From Mycoplasma phocimorsus (lineage in GTDB: Bacteria > Bacillota_I > Bacilli_A > Mycoplasmatales > Metamycoplasmataceae): DNA of 64,000 nucleotides. Made by a program: the position numbers and the translations under genes. Positions within the stretch are counted from its first letter, which is position 1; each line of letters starts with the position of its first letter. Below the pieces are notes generated by a model that searched no databases, was not told the DNA's origin, and saw only the letters and a list, made by a program, of their open reading frames with translations. The DNA is taken from NCBI RefSeq assembly GCF_030077875.1, contig NZ_JASEJT010000010.1:89450-153449 (forward strand), written 5' to 3'. Below are positions 31,793-42,064 of the stretch, piece by piece.

Positions 31793-33628
31793 ATGAAAAG
31801 AAAAAAAATATGGATGATATCGCCTAATATTTTGCTTTTAAGTTCAATGTCAAGCTTAGTTGCTTGCAATAATAAAGTGACATATTCACAACTAAAAGAA
31901 AATTTTAATAAACAAAAAGAAAAATTTCATTCATTAATAAAAATAGAAAATAAAAAATTTTCATCAGTCGATCCAGTTAATAATGCTATCAACAATTATT
32001 TCTCATTATTAGAAAATAAAAAAACAATAAATAAAAAAGAATACTTTGCTGAAAATGAAAATGAAAGTAGAATAAATAATGAAGATAGTGAACTTTTACA
32101 ACAATTAATAAAAGAAGAAAAACAACAAAAAGAAGAACTAAAAAAACAAAAAATTATAACAATTATTTTAACAGTAAGTGGCTCAATATTAGCTGGTGTA
32201 GCAGCTGGATTAGGTATATATTTTGGCACTAAAGATATTAATTCAGAAGCAAATCAAAAAAGACATTTTTTAGAAAATAGGTTAGAAGAATATAAAGAAA
32301 TTTTTCATGATTCAAATTTTAATAATACTTTAAGTGATGTGCTAAAAAAAATTTTAGATGAAAATTTTTTAGAAGGCATTCCTGAAGCAACATTTGTTTT
32401 TTTAAAAGAAACATTTTTACAAGAATATTTACAAGATTTTGATGAAAAAAATGAAAAAATATTAATTAATAAATTATTAGAAATAAAAAAACCAAGTTCT
32501 GAAATTTTAAATTTATTAATTTCAGAACTAAATAAAATTGAAGTAGAAAAAAATAAAACTGAATACATTGTTTCAAAAATAAAAAAAATTCTTATTCAAA
32601 TACTTAAAGATTATTTATCTAAAACAATAAAAAGTATTTTAAGTTTTGTAACATTACAAAGCGATTATAAAAATAAAGGTTCAATTTTGGCAAGAATTAT
32701 AATTAAAATATTGGAAAAAAATAATATTATTATTGATGATATAGATAACATTTCACAAGTTCTTGGAATAATAGAATCAATTTTTAATAGTGAAAACAAT
32801 ACGTTATTAGATTTTTTTATAAATAAAGTAGCTGAAGTATTGGAAGAAAATGAATTATTTTTTGATATAAAAAGCGATTTTTATAATATTTTTAATAAAA
32901 CAATAAAAGAAATATTTGCTAAAAATGAAAAAAATAATGAATTAAGTTTAGAAAAAATTTTTGACATTATTATTCCTAAAATAATACAATTTGTAAAAAT
33001 TGATGAAACAAAATCATATACAAGTTTTGTTAAATTTATTAATAATTTATTTATTAAAAAAAATAATAAAAAAACATGAATATATTTATTTTTTGAAAAA
33101 GGAAAAATAAATATAAATTCTGAAAATAGTCAAGAAAAAGAAATAAATAAAAAATACCAAATATTATTTCCAAAAGTTAATATTAATTTTGAAAATATAT
33201 TTTTAGCTTTTAATAATAGAAAAAGTATAGTTAAAACAATTGATGGAGTAACTAAATTATTATTTAAGCCATTATTAATTGAGTTAATAAGAAATAAAAA
33301 TGACGAAAATATAAAAAAATCTATTTTTAGATTAGTCTCTCTTTTATCATTTATTTTTTACAAATATTCAAAATTAGATAATATATTTTTTGATAAAGTT
33401 TTTAAATTATTAAACCCATTCGATCCCCAAAAATATTTAGTTCAAATTATAAATGGCATATTAAAAGAATTAAAAAGTGATATAAAAATAGAAGATATTT
33501 TAGGAACACGTACTAAAAAATGGTGACATTTTTGAAATAACAGTTTTGATATTTTTAAAATTATAAAAAATGTAATTAAAAATAAAAAAGAAGATTTAAA
33601 TAAATTTATTGAATTAATTGAAGATTAA
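31793..33628 (+). CDS. Tandem lipoprotein paralog 1 with internal membrane segment
   Basis: This 611-residue protein is the first of three adjacent paralogs. The lipoprotein signal ends at Cys25 (SLVAC). A variable Lys/Glu-rich region of about 95 residues leads to a glycine-rich membrane segment at 121-145 (TVSGSILAGVAAGLGIYFG). The rest, about 460 residues, is a conserved all-helical domain with LSDVLKKILDE, FLKETFLQEYLQDF, IFDIIIPKIIQFVKI, SFVKFINNLF and LLFKPLLIELI. The ribosome binding site is AAGGA. A lipid anchor plus a downstream membrane span would form a surface loop between two anchors, or the protein could pass through the membrane with its C-terminus inside. No function is recognised. 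Confidence 0.8.
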
Positions 33629-33658
33629 AAAAATTTTAATTTAAAAGAAAGAAGACTG

Positions 33659-35638
33659 ATGATCAAAAATAAAAAAATAATTATTGTAGCATTAATATCT
33701 ACTAATATTGTAATATTAACAAATGCAATCAGTTGTAATAATATTAATAAAAATAATATTATTGATTTTTCAATTGAAAATAAAAAAGACAAATTATATA
33801 ATTATAAAGCAATTAAAGAAAATTCTTTAATTGATACTGCAGTTAATTTTACATTTGATTATTTTGCAAAAAATACAAATATACATAATGGTTTTCACAC
33901 TTATAAAAATGAAAATATTTTTATAGAATCCAATTTATCTGAAGATGAAAAAAATATAGAAAACCGACAAAAAGAAAATAATGAAACAGATATTTCAAAA
34001 AAACTTATTAATGAATTATTGGAAAAAAGAAAAAAACATGAAGAAAAAATTGCAATATATAAAAAGTGGATATTAATTACAAGTATAGCTAGCATAATCG
34101 TAGCAACTATTTCATCTAGTTTAGGAATTTATTTTGGTATAAAAAATAGTAATAAAAATGTTGAAATGACAAATTTAAATTTAGAAAATCAAATTGAAGA
34201 ATATAAGAAAAAATATAAAGAAATTAACCCTAATGATCATCTTTCTAATGTCATTATAAAAATTATTGATATAGCTTTTACAAAAGAATTTCCTAATGCT
34301 ATATTAAATTTTTTAAAAGAAACAATTCTGAAAGATAGTTTTGAAAAAGTAAATATTGACTTTGAAACAGAATTAAAAAAAGAAATAAAAGAATCAAATG
34401 AAGCTGCTAAATCTTCTGTCAGTGATTTATTAAATAAACTTACTAAAATAAATATAAAAAATTCTGATAACAATCAAATTAAAAATGAAATTAAAAAAGC
34501 TTTAACTGATATCACTAAAATTTATTTACCTAATTTAATAAAAGGAATTTTAAAATTTATAACTATTAATAGTAAAGTACAAACAAACAATTCAATTTTT
34601 GCTGATTTTCTAATAAAAAAATTAGATAAATGAAATATAAAATTAAACAATAGTAATGAATTTTCTGAAATTTTAAAAACATATGTAGAATTAATTACAA
34701 GAAGAGATGATAATCTTATTGCGTTTTTAATAAAGAAAGCCTCAAATGTTATTAATAGAACAGATTTGTCAATTAATATTATTGATAATCTTTTTACAAT
34801 CATAAATAAATTTATAGAAGATTTAATTTTAAAAGATAATAATGATAAAAATGGAGAAAAAAGTAAAGCTATAGATGCAGCAAAAATCATTAATATTTTA
34901 TTACCAAAAATTATAAGTTCTATTAAAATTGATGCCGAAAAAGATTATTTATCTTTTGTTAAATTTGTTAATGGAATGTTTGAACAAAACAATAAACATA
35001 GTAATGTTAATAATAAACAATTGTGAGTTTATAAATTGATTGAAGGAGGAAAATTTAAGCCTGATACTCAAGTTTATTTAGAAAATCAAATTGTTTCAGA
35101 AAATCAACAAATTAATAATAGAAAAATAATTATTCCTGAAGTAGATTTTAGCCTTGATGAAAAATTTCTTGTATTATTGGAATTAAATAATATTTCAGGT
35201 TTTATAACAAAATTATTTAACTTATTATTTGAGCCTTTAGTTATAGAGTTAAAAAAAAGTGAAAATAATAAATCTGAAAATGCTAAAAAAGCTATTATAA
35301 GATTAACTGGATTAATTTCTTTTATTTATTATAAATTAAGTTCGAATAATAAAAGTGGATTTTTTAATACATTAAAAAAAGATCTTACTCCAGCAGATCC
35401 TAAATATGCAATACCTAAAACAATATCTAAACTTTTTGATAAACATAATATTAAAAAAGAATTAACAGAGTTATTTGGACAAAGTATTTATGACCCATAT
35501 TTATATATTTTTAAAATTGGCTCATATGAAATTTTTTCAGCAGCAAAAAAACAAGTTGAAAAACATAAAGAAAATATTAGTGATCTAAAAAAAATATTTG
35601 AAAGCGGAACATTTTCAAATAAAAATTCTTCTAAATAA
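33659..35638 (+). CDS. Tandem lipoprotein paralog 2 with internal membrane segment
   Basis: This 659-residue protein starts 30 nt after paralog 1. The lipobox is NAISC (Cys26). The variable N-terminal region is longer than in paralog 1, and the membrane segment is at about 137-160 (SIASIIVATISSSLGIYFG). The helical domain repeats the family landmarks LSNVIIKIIDIAF, NFLKETILKDSF, DITKIYLPNLIKGILKF, LPKIISSIKI, YLSFVKFVNGMF and LLFEPLVIELKK. UGA codes Trp at several points, for example in KLDKW at 34633. It overlaps nothing and has a weak AAAGAAAG ribosome binding site. Function unknown. Confidence 0.8.
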
Positions 35639-35642
35639 AATT

Positions 35643-37487
35643 ATGAAAAAAAACAGATTTAAATTATTTTTTAAATTATTAGCAATGTTATTTATTTTTG
35701 GTAATATATTTTTATCTTCTTGTAACAAAAATTTTATTAACAAAAATTCAATAATATTAAGTTTTAAAAAGAATAAAAATAATAATTTTTTAATAAATAC
35801 TAATAATAACAATATTAATTTTTCCTTAAAAAATTTATTCGAAAAAAGCGAAGAAACAACTTCTAATAATTTACTTAAAAAAGAAGACAATAAAATTATA
35901 GAAGTGAATAGTAATAATTTAGAAAATAAATTAGTTATTAATGGTAAAAATGACAAGTTGATAGATCAATTATTTAAGGAAGAACTTAAAAATAAAAAAA
36001 ATGAGAAAAAATATAAAATTATAACTATTTCTTTTATTTTAACTAGTTCAATTATTACTGGAATAGCTGTAGGATTAGGAACTTATTTTGGTATAAAAAA
36101 TTTTAATTCAGACAAAAATCAGGAAAAAAAACGTTTAGAAAATATACTAAATGAATATAAATTATTAATAAAAGATACTAGAAAATCAGAATCTCTTATT
36201 AATGTTCTAAATAAAATTCTTAGTTTAGTATTTGAAAAAAATTTTCCTAAAATAATTTACAAACTTTTAAAAGAAACAAGATTAAATAAATATTTACAAG
36301 ATTTTGAGGGCGAATCCCAAAATTTATTAATAGAAAAATTAAAAAATATAGAAGCACCTACAAAAGATATATTAAACAAACTTTTAAATGAATTGATTAA
36401 AATAAATGTTTCATCAGAAGATAGTGAAGATAAGATAATTAAACAAATTAAAAGCTGAGTTGTAGATATCACAAGAATTTACTTACCTAAAACAATAAAA
36501 AATATATTAGATTTTTTTACAGTAAAAAGTAATGTATCTAATCAAGCTTCTATTCTTTCAAGAATTTTTCAAAATATTTTAGAAAATTATAATATTAATT
36601 TTGATGATATTTTAAACATTTCAAATATCTTTTATACTTATTCATCATTATTAATTAATCCTGATAATGATTTAATTGATTTTCTTATTACTAAATTCAG
36701 TGATGTATTAAAAAATTACGAATTAACATTTGATATAAGAAATGATTTTTATAACATTATTAATAAATTAATAAGTGAATTATTAGCCGATGAAGATGGG
36801 TTAAGCATTATTAAAATTTTTGATAATCTCATTCCAAGATTATTAAAAATAATTAAAATACAAGAAAATAAAACATATGTTAATTTTGTTAATTTTTTAA
36901 ATAATATATTTAATAAAAAAGATTCAGATATTGGAAAAGTTATTTATTCATTTTTTAATAATTCTTTTTTAATAACAGAAAAAAAATCTAATAATAAAAC
37001 AATTTTATTACCAAAGTTTAAAGTAAATTTAAATAATTTATTTTTAATATTTAAAAAAAGAAATGAAATTCAGGAAGTTTATAAAAAATTTTTAGACTTT
37101 TTATTTGAACCGTTAGTAATCGAATTAAAAAATGGAAAAGATCAAGAAAATGCTAAAAAAGCAATTTTTAGATTAGTATGCTTACTTTCATTTATTTATT
37201 ATAAATATATAGATATAAAAAATCATAGATTTTTTGAATTTGGAGCAAGAATAGTAAATAATTATGATCCTATAAATTTTTTTGAAGAATTTATTAAAAA
37301 TTTACTTCATAAGCATGGCATTCAAAAAAATAAAATTGAAAATATTTTAGGCAAAAAATCTAGAATAGGAAAAAATCTTTTTCTTAATAAATTTGAAATA
37401 TTTAAATTACTATCAGAAAAAGCAAAATATTATGATAATAATATCAATTTAAGTAAAATTCTCGAAGATGGATATTATATTAAATAA
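35643..37487 (+). CDS. Tandem lipoprotein paralog 3 with internal membrane segment
   Basis: This 614-residue protein starts 4 nt after paralog 2. I chose the ATG at 35643 because it directly gives a signal peptide MKKNRFKLFFKLLAM... ending at Cys27 (LSSC); an upstream start at 35598 would add residues from the preceding gene's frame. An Asn-rich variable region, a membrane segment at about 125-150 (SSIITGIAVGLGTYFG) and the conserved helical domain follow (VLNKILSLVFEKNFP, LLKETRLNKYLQDF, DITRIYLPKTIKNIL, LLFEPLVIELKNG). It shares more with paralog 1 in the YLQDF region. A bidirectional hairpin follows. The three genes probably form one transcript. Function unknown. Confidence 0.8.
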
Positions 37488-37546
37488 AAATAATATTAAT
37501 AAAACATAAAATAAATATCTATTAACTAAAATAAGACAAAAAATTT

Positions 37547-37575
37547 AACACTCACGTTAATGAATGTTATTTTTT
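37547..37575. terminator. Bidirectional hairpin between lipoprotein paralog 3 and argS
   Basis: The arms AACACTCA and TGAATGTT pair with one wobble around the loop CGTTAA, followed by ATTTTTTT on the plus strand and AAATTTTTT on the minus strand. Confidence 0.75.
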
Positions 37576-37601
37576 TCTTATTTTTTAATAATATTTTTTT
37601 A

Positions 37602-39224
37602 TTACATATTATGTTTAATACTAATTCCCAATACTCTTAAACCATTTTCTATAGTAATATTTACTGCCTTAACAATCATTAACAGTGTTTCAGCATTTTC
37701 ACTTTCTATTACTTTAGGTGAATTAGAATATCATGAATTAAATTCTTTTGCAAGTTTAATTAAATATTGTGTCAACATATTAGTTGTTTGTTTTTCAGCT
37801 GAATTTTTTATTATTTCAGGAAATTCAAGTACTAATTTAGTTAATTGAATATCTTTAGCACTTAAGCAATCTGTATTGATGTTTTCAGTATAAGTATAAT
37901 TTGCTTTTTCTAATAATGAGAATGCTCTAGCATTAGCATATTGTACAAGAATAACAGGATTATCATTAGTTTTTAAAGTCGCAATATTAATATCAAAATC
38001 TAATTTCGTATTATATGTACGATCAAGAAGAATAAATCTAGCTGAATCTACACCCACTATATCAATAAATTCCCTCAAAAAGAAACTCGTACCTTTTCTT
38101 TTTGACATTTTAAATTCTTCACCATTTTTAATCAATCTTACTAGTTGCATGCAAAGAATGTTTAAATTTTCTTCATTTTGACCTAAATCCTTCATAGCAC
38201 ATTGCATACGTTTAATATAACCCGAGTGATCAGCACCTAAAATATTCATAACAATTCCATTTTTGCCAATTTCATTAAATTTAATATTATGATAAGCAAT
38301 ATCAGGCATAAAGTATGTATACTCACCATTTTCTTTAATTAAAACTCTATCTTTATCATCTCCATGAATAGTAGTTTTTAACCAAGTTGCTCCATCTTTT
38401 TGATACGTGTTTTTTAACTTTGAAAGTGTATCTTTAATAATTTGTTCATTATTTTCATATAAACTTTTTTCGCTAAAATACTTATCAAAAAATACATTAA
38501 ATCTAGCTAAATCCTTCTTTATTTCATTAAGAAATAAAGAAAGTCCCACTTCTTTAAATAGCTTTAAAACTTCTTTCTTTAAAGGTATATTTTTATATTT
38601 ATCATTATATTTTTTATAAAACTCATTCGCCGCTCAAATGATATCCTCGCCCCTATAACATTCTTCAGGCATAGAAAAATTTTCATCAAAAATTTGTTGA
38701 TATCTAGCATATAAACTTGCAGCTAAAATATTAATTTGAGCACCAGCATCATTAATGTAATATTCTCTTGTAACATCCATGCCAGCAAATTCAAAAATAT
38801 TTGCAATTGCACTTCCTATAGCTGCATTTCTAGCGTGTCCAACATGAAGATAACCCGTTGGATTTGCAGAAACAAATTCGACATTAACTTTACCTTTTTT
38901 ATTTCCTTTACCATATTCATCTTTTAAGTTAACAATACTTTTAAGAGCATTGGCAATATAATTATTATTTAAATAAAAATTAATAAAACCAGGTTTTGCT
39001 ATTTCGATTTTATCAATAGAAAGTTCAGCTTTTTTAGGCTCAAGTAAAGCACAAATTTCTTGTGCTAGAATAATAGGATCTTTTTTATTTCCCATTGCTA
39101 TATTGCTAGTAAAATCACCATGCCCTCTTGAATCAATTAGTACAGGTATTTTTTCTATTCCTAATTTATTAGCAATAATTTTTAATTCATTTAGTATAAG
39201 ATTATTTATTTTAATATTATTCAT
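37602..39224 (-). CDS. argS: Arginyl-tRNA synthetase
   Basis: This 540-residue class I synthetase charges tRNA-Arg. It has the N-terminal additional domain (IPVLIDSRGHGDFTSNIAM), the HIGH-box variant in NPTGYLHVGHARNA, the ADHSGY stretch and KMSKRKGT as KMSKS loop. The C-terminal anticodon-binding domain includes VQYANARAFSLL and ends LGISIKHNM. The length is normal for mycoplasma ArgRS. The start at 39224 has no ribosome binding site; a TGC-TAAAAT extended -10 box lies 7 nt upstream, which makes a leaderless mRNA likely. It is a single-gene unit. Confidence 0.96.
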
Positions 39225-39231
39225 AAATAAA

Positions 39232-39237
39232 ATTTTA
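39232..39237 (-). promoter_or_regulatory. Extended -10 box of argS, 7 nt before the start codon
   Basis: On the minus strand TGC-TAAAAT is followed by TTTATTT and the ATG. It is consistent with a leaderless transcript. Confidence 0.5.
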
Positions 39238-39329
39238 GCACTTTTATATTGAAAATTAATTTTATAAATAAGGTGAATATAGTTCTTATCTTATATAATT
39301 AATAATATTTATTATTAAGAAAGGAGATT

Positions 39330-40997
39330 ATTATAAAAAGTAAAACTACAAAAGAAAAAATTTCTTTTTTCTCAGCAATGATGATTGTTTTTGGTGGAGC
39401 AATTGGAGCTGGAATCTTTTTTAAAGCAAAAAGCGTTATTAATTATTCTCATGGTTCATTGATATTAGCTATTTTTTCATGAATAATAGCGGCTGTTGCT
39501 ATTATAACAATGGCTCTTGCTTTAATTGAAATTTCTAGTATTAGAAATGATAATTTATCATTTGTAGGTTGAAATAAAGTTTTTAACTCAAGAACAATTT
39601 ATAAAGCAGCTAAAAACTTTGTTGCATATATTTGTATTCCTCTTACATTCTTTTTTATGCCAATTTATGCAATTATTTCACTTCAAAGTGGAATAGGTTT
39701 ACTTTCTGGCGGCGTAAATACTTTTAACGTTGTTATACACTCATATAATATAGATTGAATAATTTGAACTTTAATTTCTCTTGTAATTACTAGCTATTAC
39801 ATTATTGTTCCGGCTATATTTACAAAATTAGGTAATATTCAAAATATTATTACTACATCAATTAAATTTATTCCAGTCATTTTAATTATTATTATTGGCT
39901 TTACATTAATGGTAAGCAATAATATAGATAAAGATGCTTTAAGTATTGCTACAAATACTAATTATGTAACTAATAATCCTATTGATGGTATTTCTTCATT
40001 TGAGAATATAGGAGCAGTTTTTGGTGTATTTTTATCTATAGCAGGAATTTTCTTCGCATATGATGGTTTCTTTGTAGTTTCAGGTATTTCTACTGAAATG
40101 AAACATCCTAAAAAAGCACCAATGGCTCTTTTAATTGGATTAATAATTACAACAGTTATTTATTTATTAATTGCTATTTCGCTTTCTATAACAGGTGGGG
40201 ATTTAAATGGTATTCAACCTTATTTAAATAAACTGTTAAAGTCTGAATATGCAACTAATATTATTCTTGGAATTATTAATATCATGTTATCTATTGGTGT
40301 ATTAGGAATATTAAATGGTTTTTCGCTTTGAGGGCCAAGATATATTGAAAATCTCCTTTCAAAAGGTGAATTACCATTTTGAAAAAAAGCAATAGGAAAA
40401 TTAAATTTTGATAAACCTTGATATGGAGTTAAATATATTTTGAAATTAACTATACCTATTGTTATTATTTTTTCAATAATAGGTGTATTAGGATATGCAC
40501 AAATTGGTCAAGAAGGACAATATTGATATTATAAAGATGGTATTAAAATTTTTATTTATGGTTCAGAGGGCATGACTAAGCTAATTGTATTTAGCGATTT
40601 AATTGGTAATTGAACTGCTTTATTCACTTTTGTTTTTATAGGATTTTCTATAACAGGAGCAATTAAAAATAGAATAAAGAAAAAAGATGAAATTAAGCAT
40701 AAAACTAAATATTTTATGCCATCAGCAATAATTAGTGTAGCAATAGTTTTTTTATCATCGATAGTTATTGTTATAGCTCCAATAATTGATTTATTTTTAT
40801 TAATAAATACTAATCCAAGTACGGAAATAATTATTTCGAAAATTTCTTTAGTTGTTGTTCTTCTTATTTATATTGGGCTTTCATTTATTCCAACAGAAAT
40901 AGAAAATTATTTTATTAGAAAAAGATTTATAACTCTTAAAGAATATAGAAAATGAAAATGAAAATTGCTTTCTGAAAATCAAAAACATAAGTCTTAA
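39330..40997 (+). CDS. Amino acid permease (APC superfamily)
   Basis: This membrane protein of about 555 residues with about 12 hydrophobic spans has the APC-type N-terminus FSAMMIVFGGAIGAGIFFKAK, a first-helix motif that forms the substrate site. Further signs are ALALIEISSI and the span containing FAYDGFFVVSGISTEMKHP. It would import amino acids; the specific substrate is not evident. The first ATG in frame (39378) is inside the first transmembrane helix, so the real start is upstream. The frame upstream runs GAG-ATT-ATT-ATA-AAA after an AAGGAG ribosome binding site and has no ATG, GTG or TTG. I set the start at the ATT at 39330; the ATA at 39333 has better spacing. A weak hairpin overlaps the stop (40989-41008). 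Confidence 0.85.
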
Positions 40998-41071
40998 TTT
41001 ATTTAAGACTTTGTATTTATTTAGATTTAGATAAAAGATAAATAAAATTATTAAAAAAATTATTTCTTAAA

Positions 41072-41077
41072 TATAAT
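41072..41077 (+). promoter_or_regulatory. -10 box of rnpB
   Basis: TATAAT lies about 6 nt upstream of the predicted 5' end of the RNase P RNA. Confidence 0.6.
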
Positions 41078-41082
41078 TAATA

Positions 41083-41387
41083 AGCATCGGCTAATAGCTG
41101 CACATAGTGTAGAGGAAAGTCCGCGCTTGCACCATCTGCGATGATGGTAGTGTTTGTGTCAATTCTAATAAAATTGAGCATAGTACGACTAGTGCCACAG
41201 AGACGAGAAACATGAAACGAGGTAAACTCCGCAAGCAAGAAACCCAAATTTTGGTAGGGGAATCATTCAAATCAAATTGAAGAAATGAATGAAGTATTAT
41301 TTTATTAAATAATATTAGATAAATTATTAGCGCCCGTAAGGGTACAGAACGCGGCTTATAGATGTAAGGCATCATAATGGTGCTTTT
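41083..41387 (+). ncRNA. rnpB: RNase P RNA (bacterial type B)
   Basis: This is the catalytic RNA that trims the 5' ends of pre-tRNAs. The universal core is present: GAGGAAAGTCCGCGCT near 41112, the GTGCCACAGAGACGAG stretch, GAAACCCAAATTTTGGTAGG near 41240 (very close to the Bacillus sequence) and ACAGAACGCGGCTTATAG near 41344. GCATC (41084-41088) can pair with GATGT (41361-41365) to close helix P1. A hairpin GGCATC-ATAAT-GGTGC followed by TTTTT (41368-41387) ends the transcript; the mature RNA would stop near 41367. The layout is Firmicutes type B. A reading frame called on the opposite strand here is not real. Confidence 0.96.
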
Positions 41388-41546
41388 TGTTATTTATTTT
41401 TGGAAATGATTAATAAAATTGGTATGTTATTAGAACCTTTACTAAAATTATCAAAATTTGTCATTTTTAGATCAATTTATCTAAAATTTTAAATAGAAAT
41501 GTTTTATGATATAATTTATTATTATTTAAATAACGGAGGTTTATAT

Positions 41547-42023
41547 ATGAAAAAAAAATTATTACTTTCTTTAACAACAGCTTCATTAGTTGCTGTTCCT
41601 GTTGTTGCTATTTCATGTAGCAGTGCAGCAAGAGCACAAAGAGAAGCTGAAGAAGCAAGAAAAGCAGAAGAGGCTAAAAAAGCAGAAGAAGCAAGAATTG
41701 CTGCTGAAAAAGCAAAAATTGAGCAAGAAAAAGCTAAAAAAGAAGCTGAAAGATTAGCTGAAGAAGCAAGAAAAGAAAAAGAAAAAGCTGAAAAAGAAGC
41801 TGCTGAAAAAGCTAGAAAAGCAGAAGAGGCAAGAAAAGCTGCTGAAGAAGCAAGAATTGCTGCCGAAAAAGCTAGAATTGAAAAAGAAAAAGCTGAAAAA
41901 GAAGCTGCTGAAAAAGAAGCTAAAAGATTAGCTGAAGAAGCAAGAATTATTGCTGAACAAAATGCTTCAACATGACAAAAAATTAAAAACTGATTCAAAA
42001 AAACATTTAGTAAAAAACAATAA
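41547..42023 (+). CDS. Small lipoprotein with Ala/Glu/Lys-rich helical rod and cationic amphipathic end
   Basis: This 158-residue protein has a lipoprotein signal ending at Cys24 (VVAISC) and a strong GGAGG ribosome binding site. Residues of about 28-138 are built almost only from Ala, Glu, Lys and Arg in short irregular repeats (AEEARKAEEAKKAEEAR type), predicting a long single helix or coiled coil similar in composition to TolA or to antigen rods. The last 18 residues, STWQKIKNWFKKTFSKKQ, form a basic helix with aromatic residues on one face, which could bind membrane or nucleic acid. Function unknown; surface location likely. Confidence 0.85.
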
Positions 42024-42030
42024 AATGAAT

Positions 42031-42062
42031 AAAAACTTGCATTACAAAATGCAAGTTTTTAT
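42031..42062. terminator. Shared bidirectional terminator, lipoprotein gene and parC
   Basis: A 13-bp perfect stem (AAAAACTTGCATT with its complement, loop ACAA) has A and T runs on the two sides and lies between convergent genes. Confidence 0.9.
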
Positions 42063-42064
42063 TA

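Noticed and set aside
35598..35642. Upstream start for lipoprotein paralog 3
   Set aside because: It would place 15 extra residues before a perfect signal peptide and lies within the end of the preceding gene.
41091..41375. Minus-strand frame of 94 codons
   Set aside because: It lies entirely within the RNase P RNA, whose conserved core explains the sequence.
41522..41998. Minus-strand frame of 158 codons, Ala/Ser/Phe-rich
   Set aside because: It is antisense to the Ala/Glu/Lys-rich lipoprotein; GCT, GAA and AAA repeats read backwards give Ser, Phe and Ala codons without stops.
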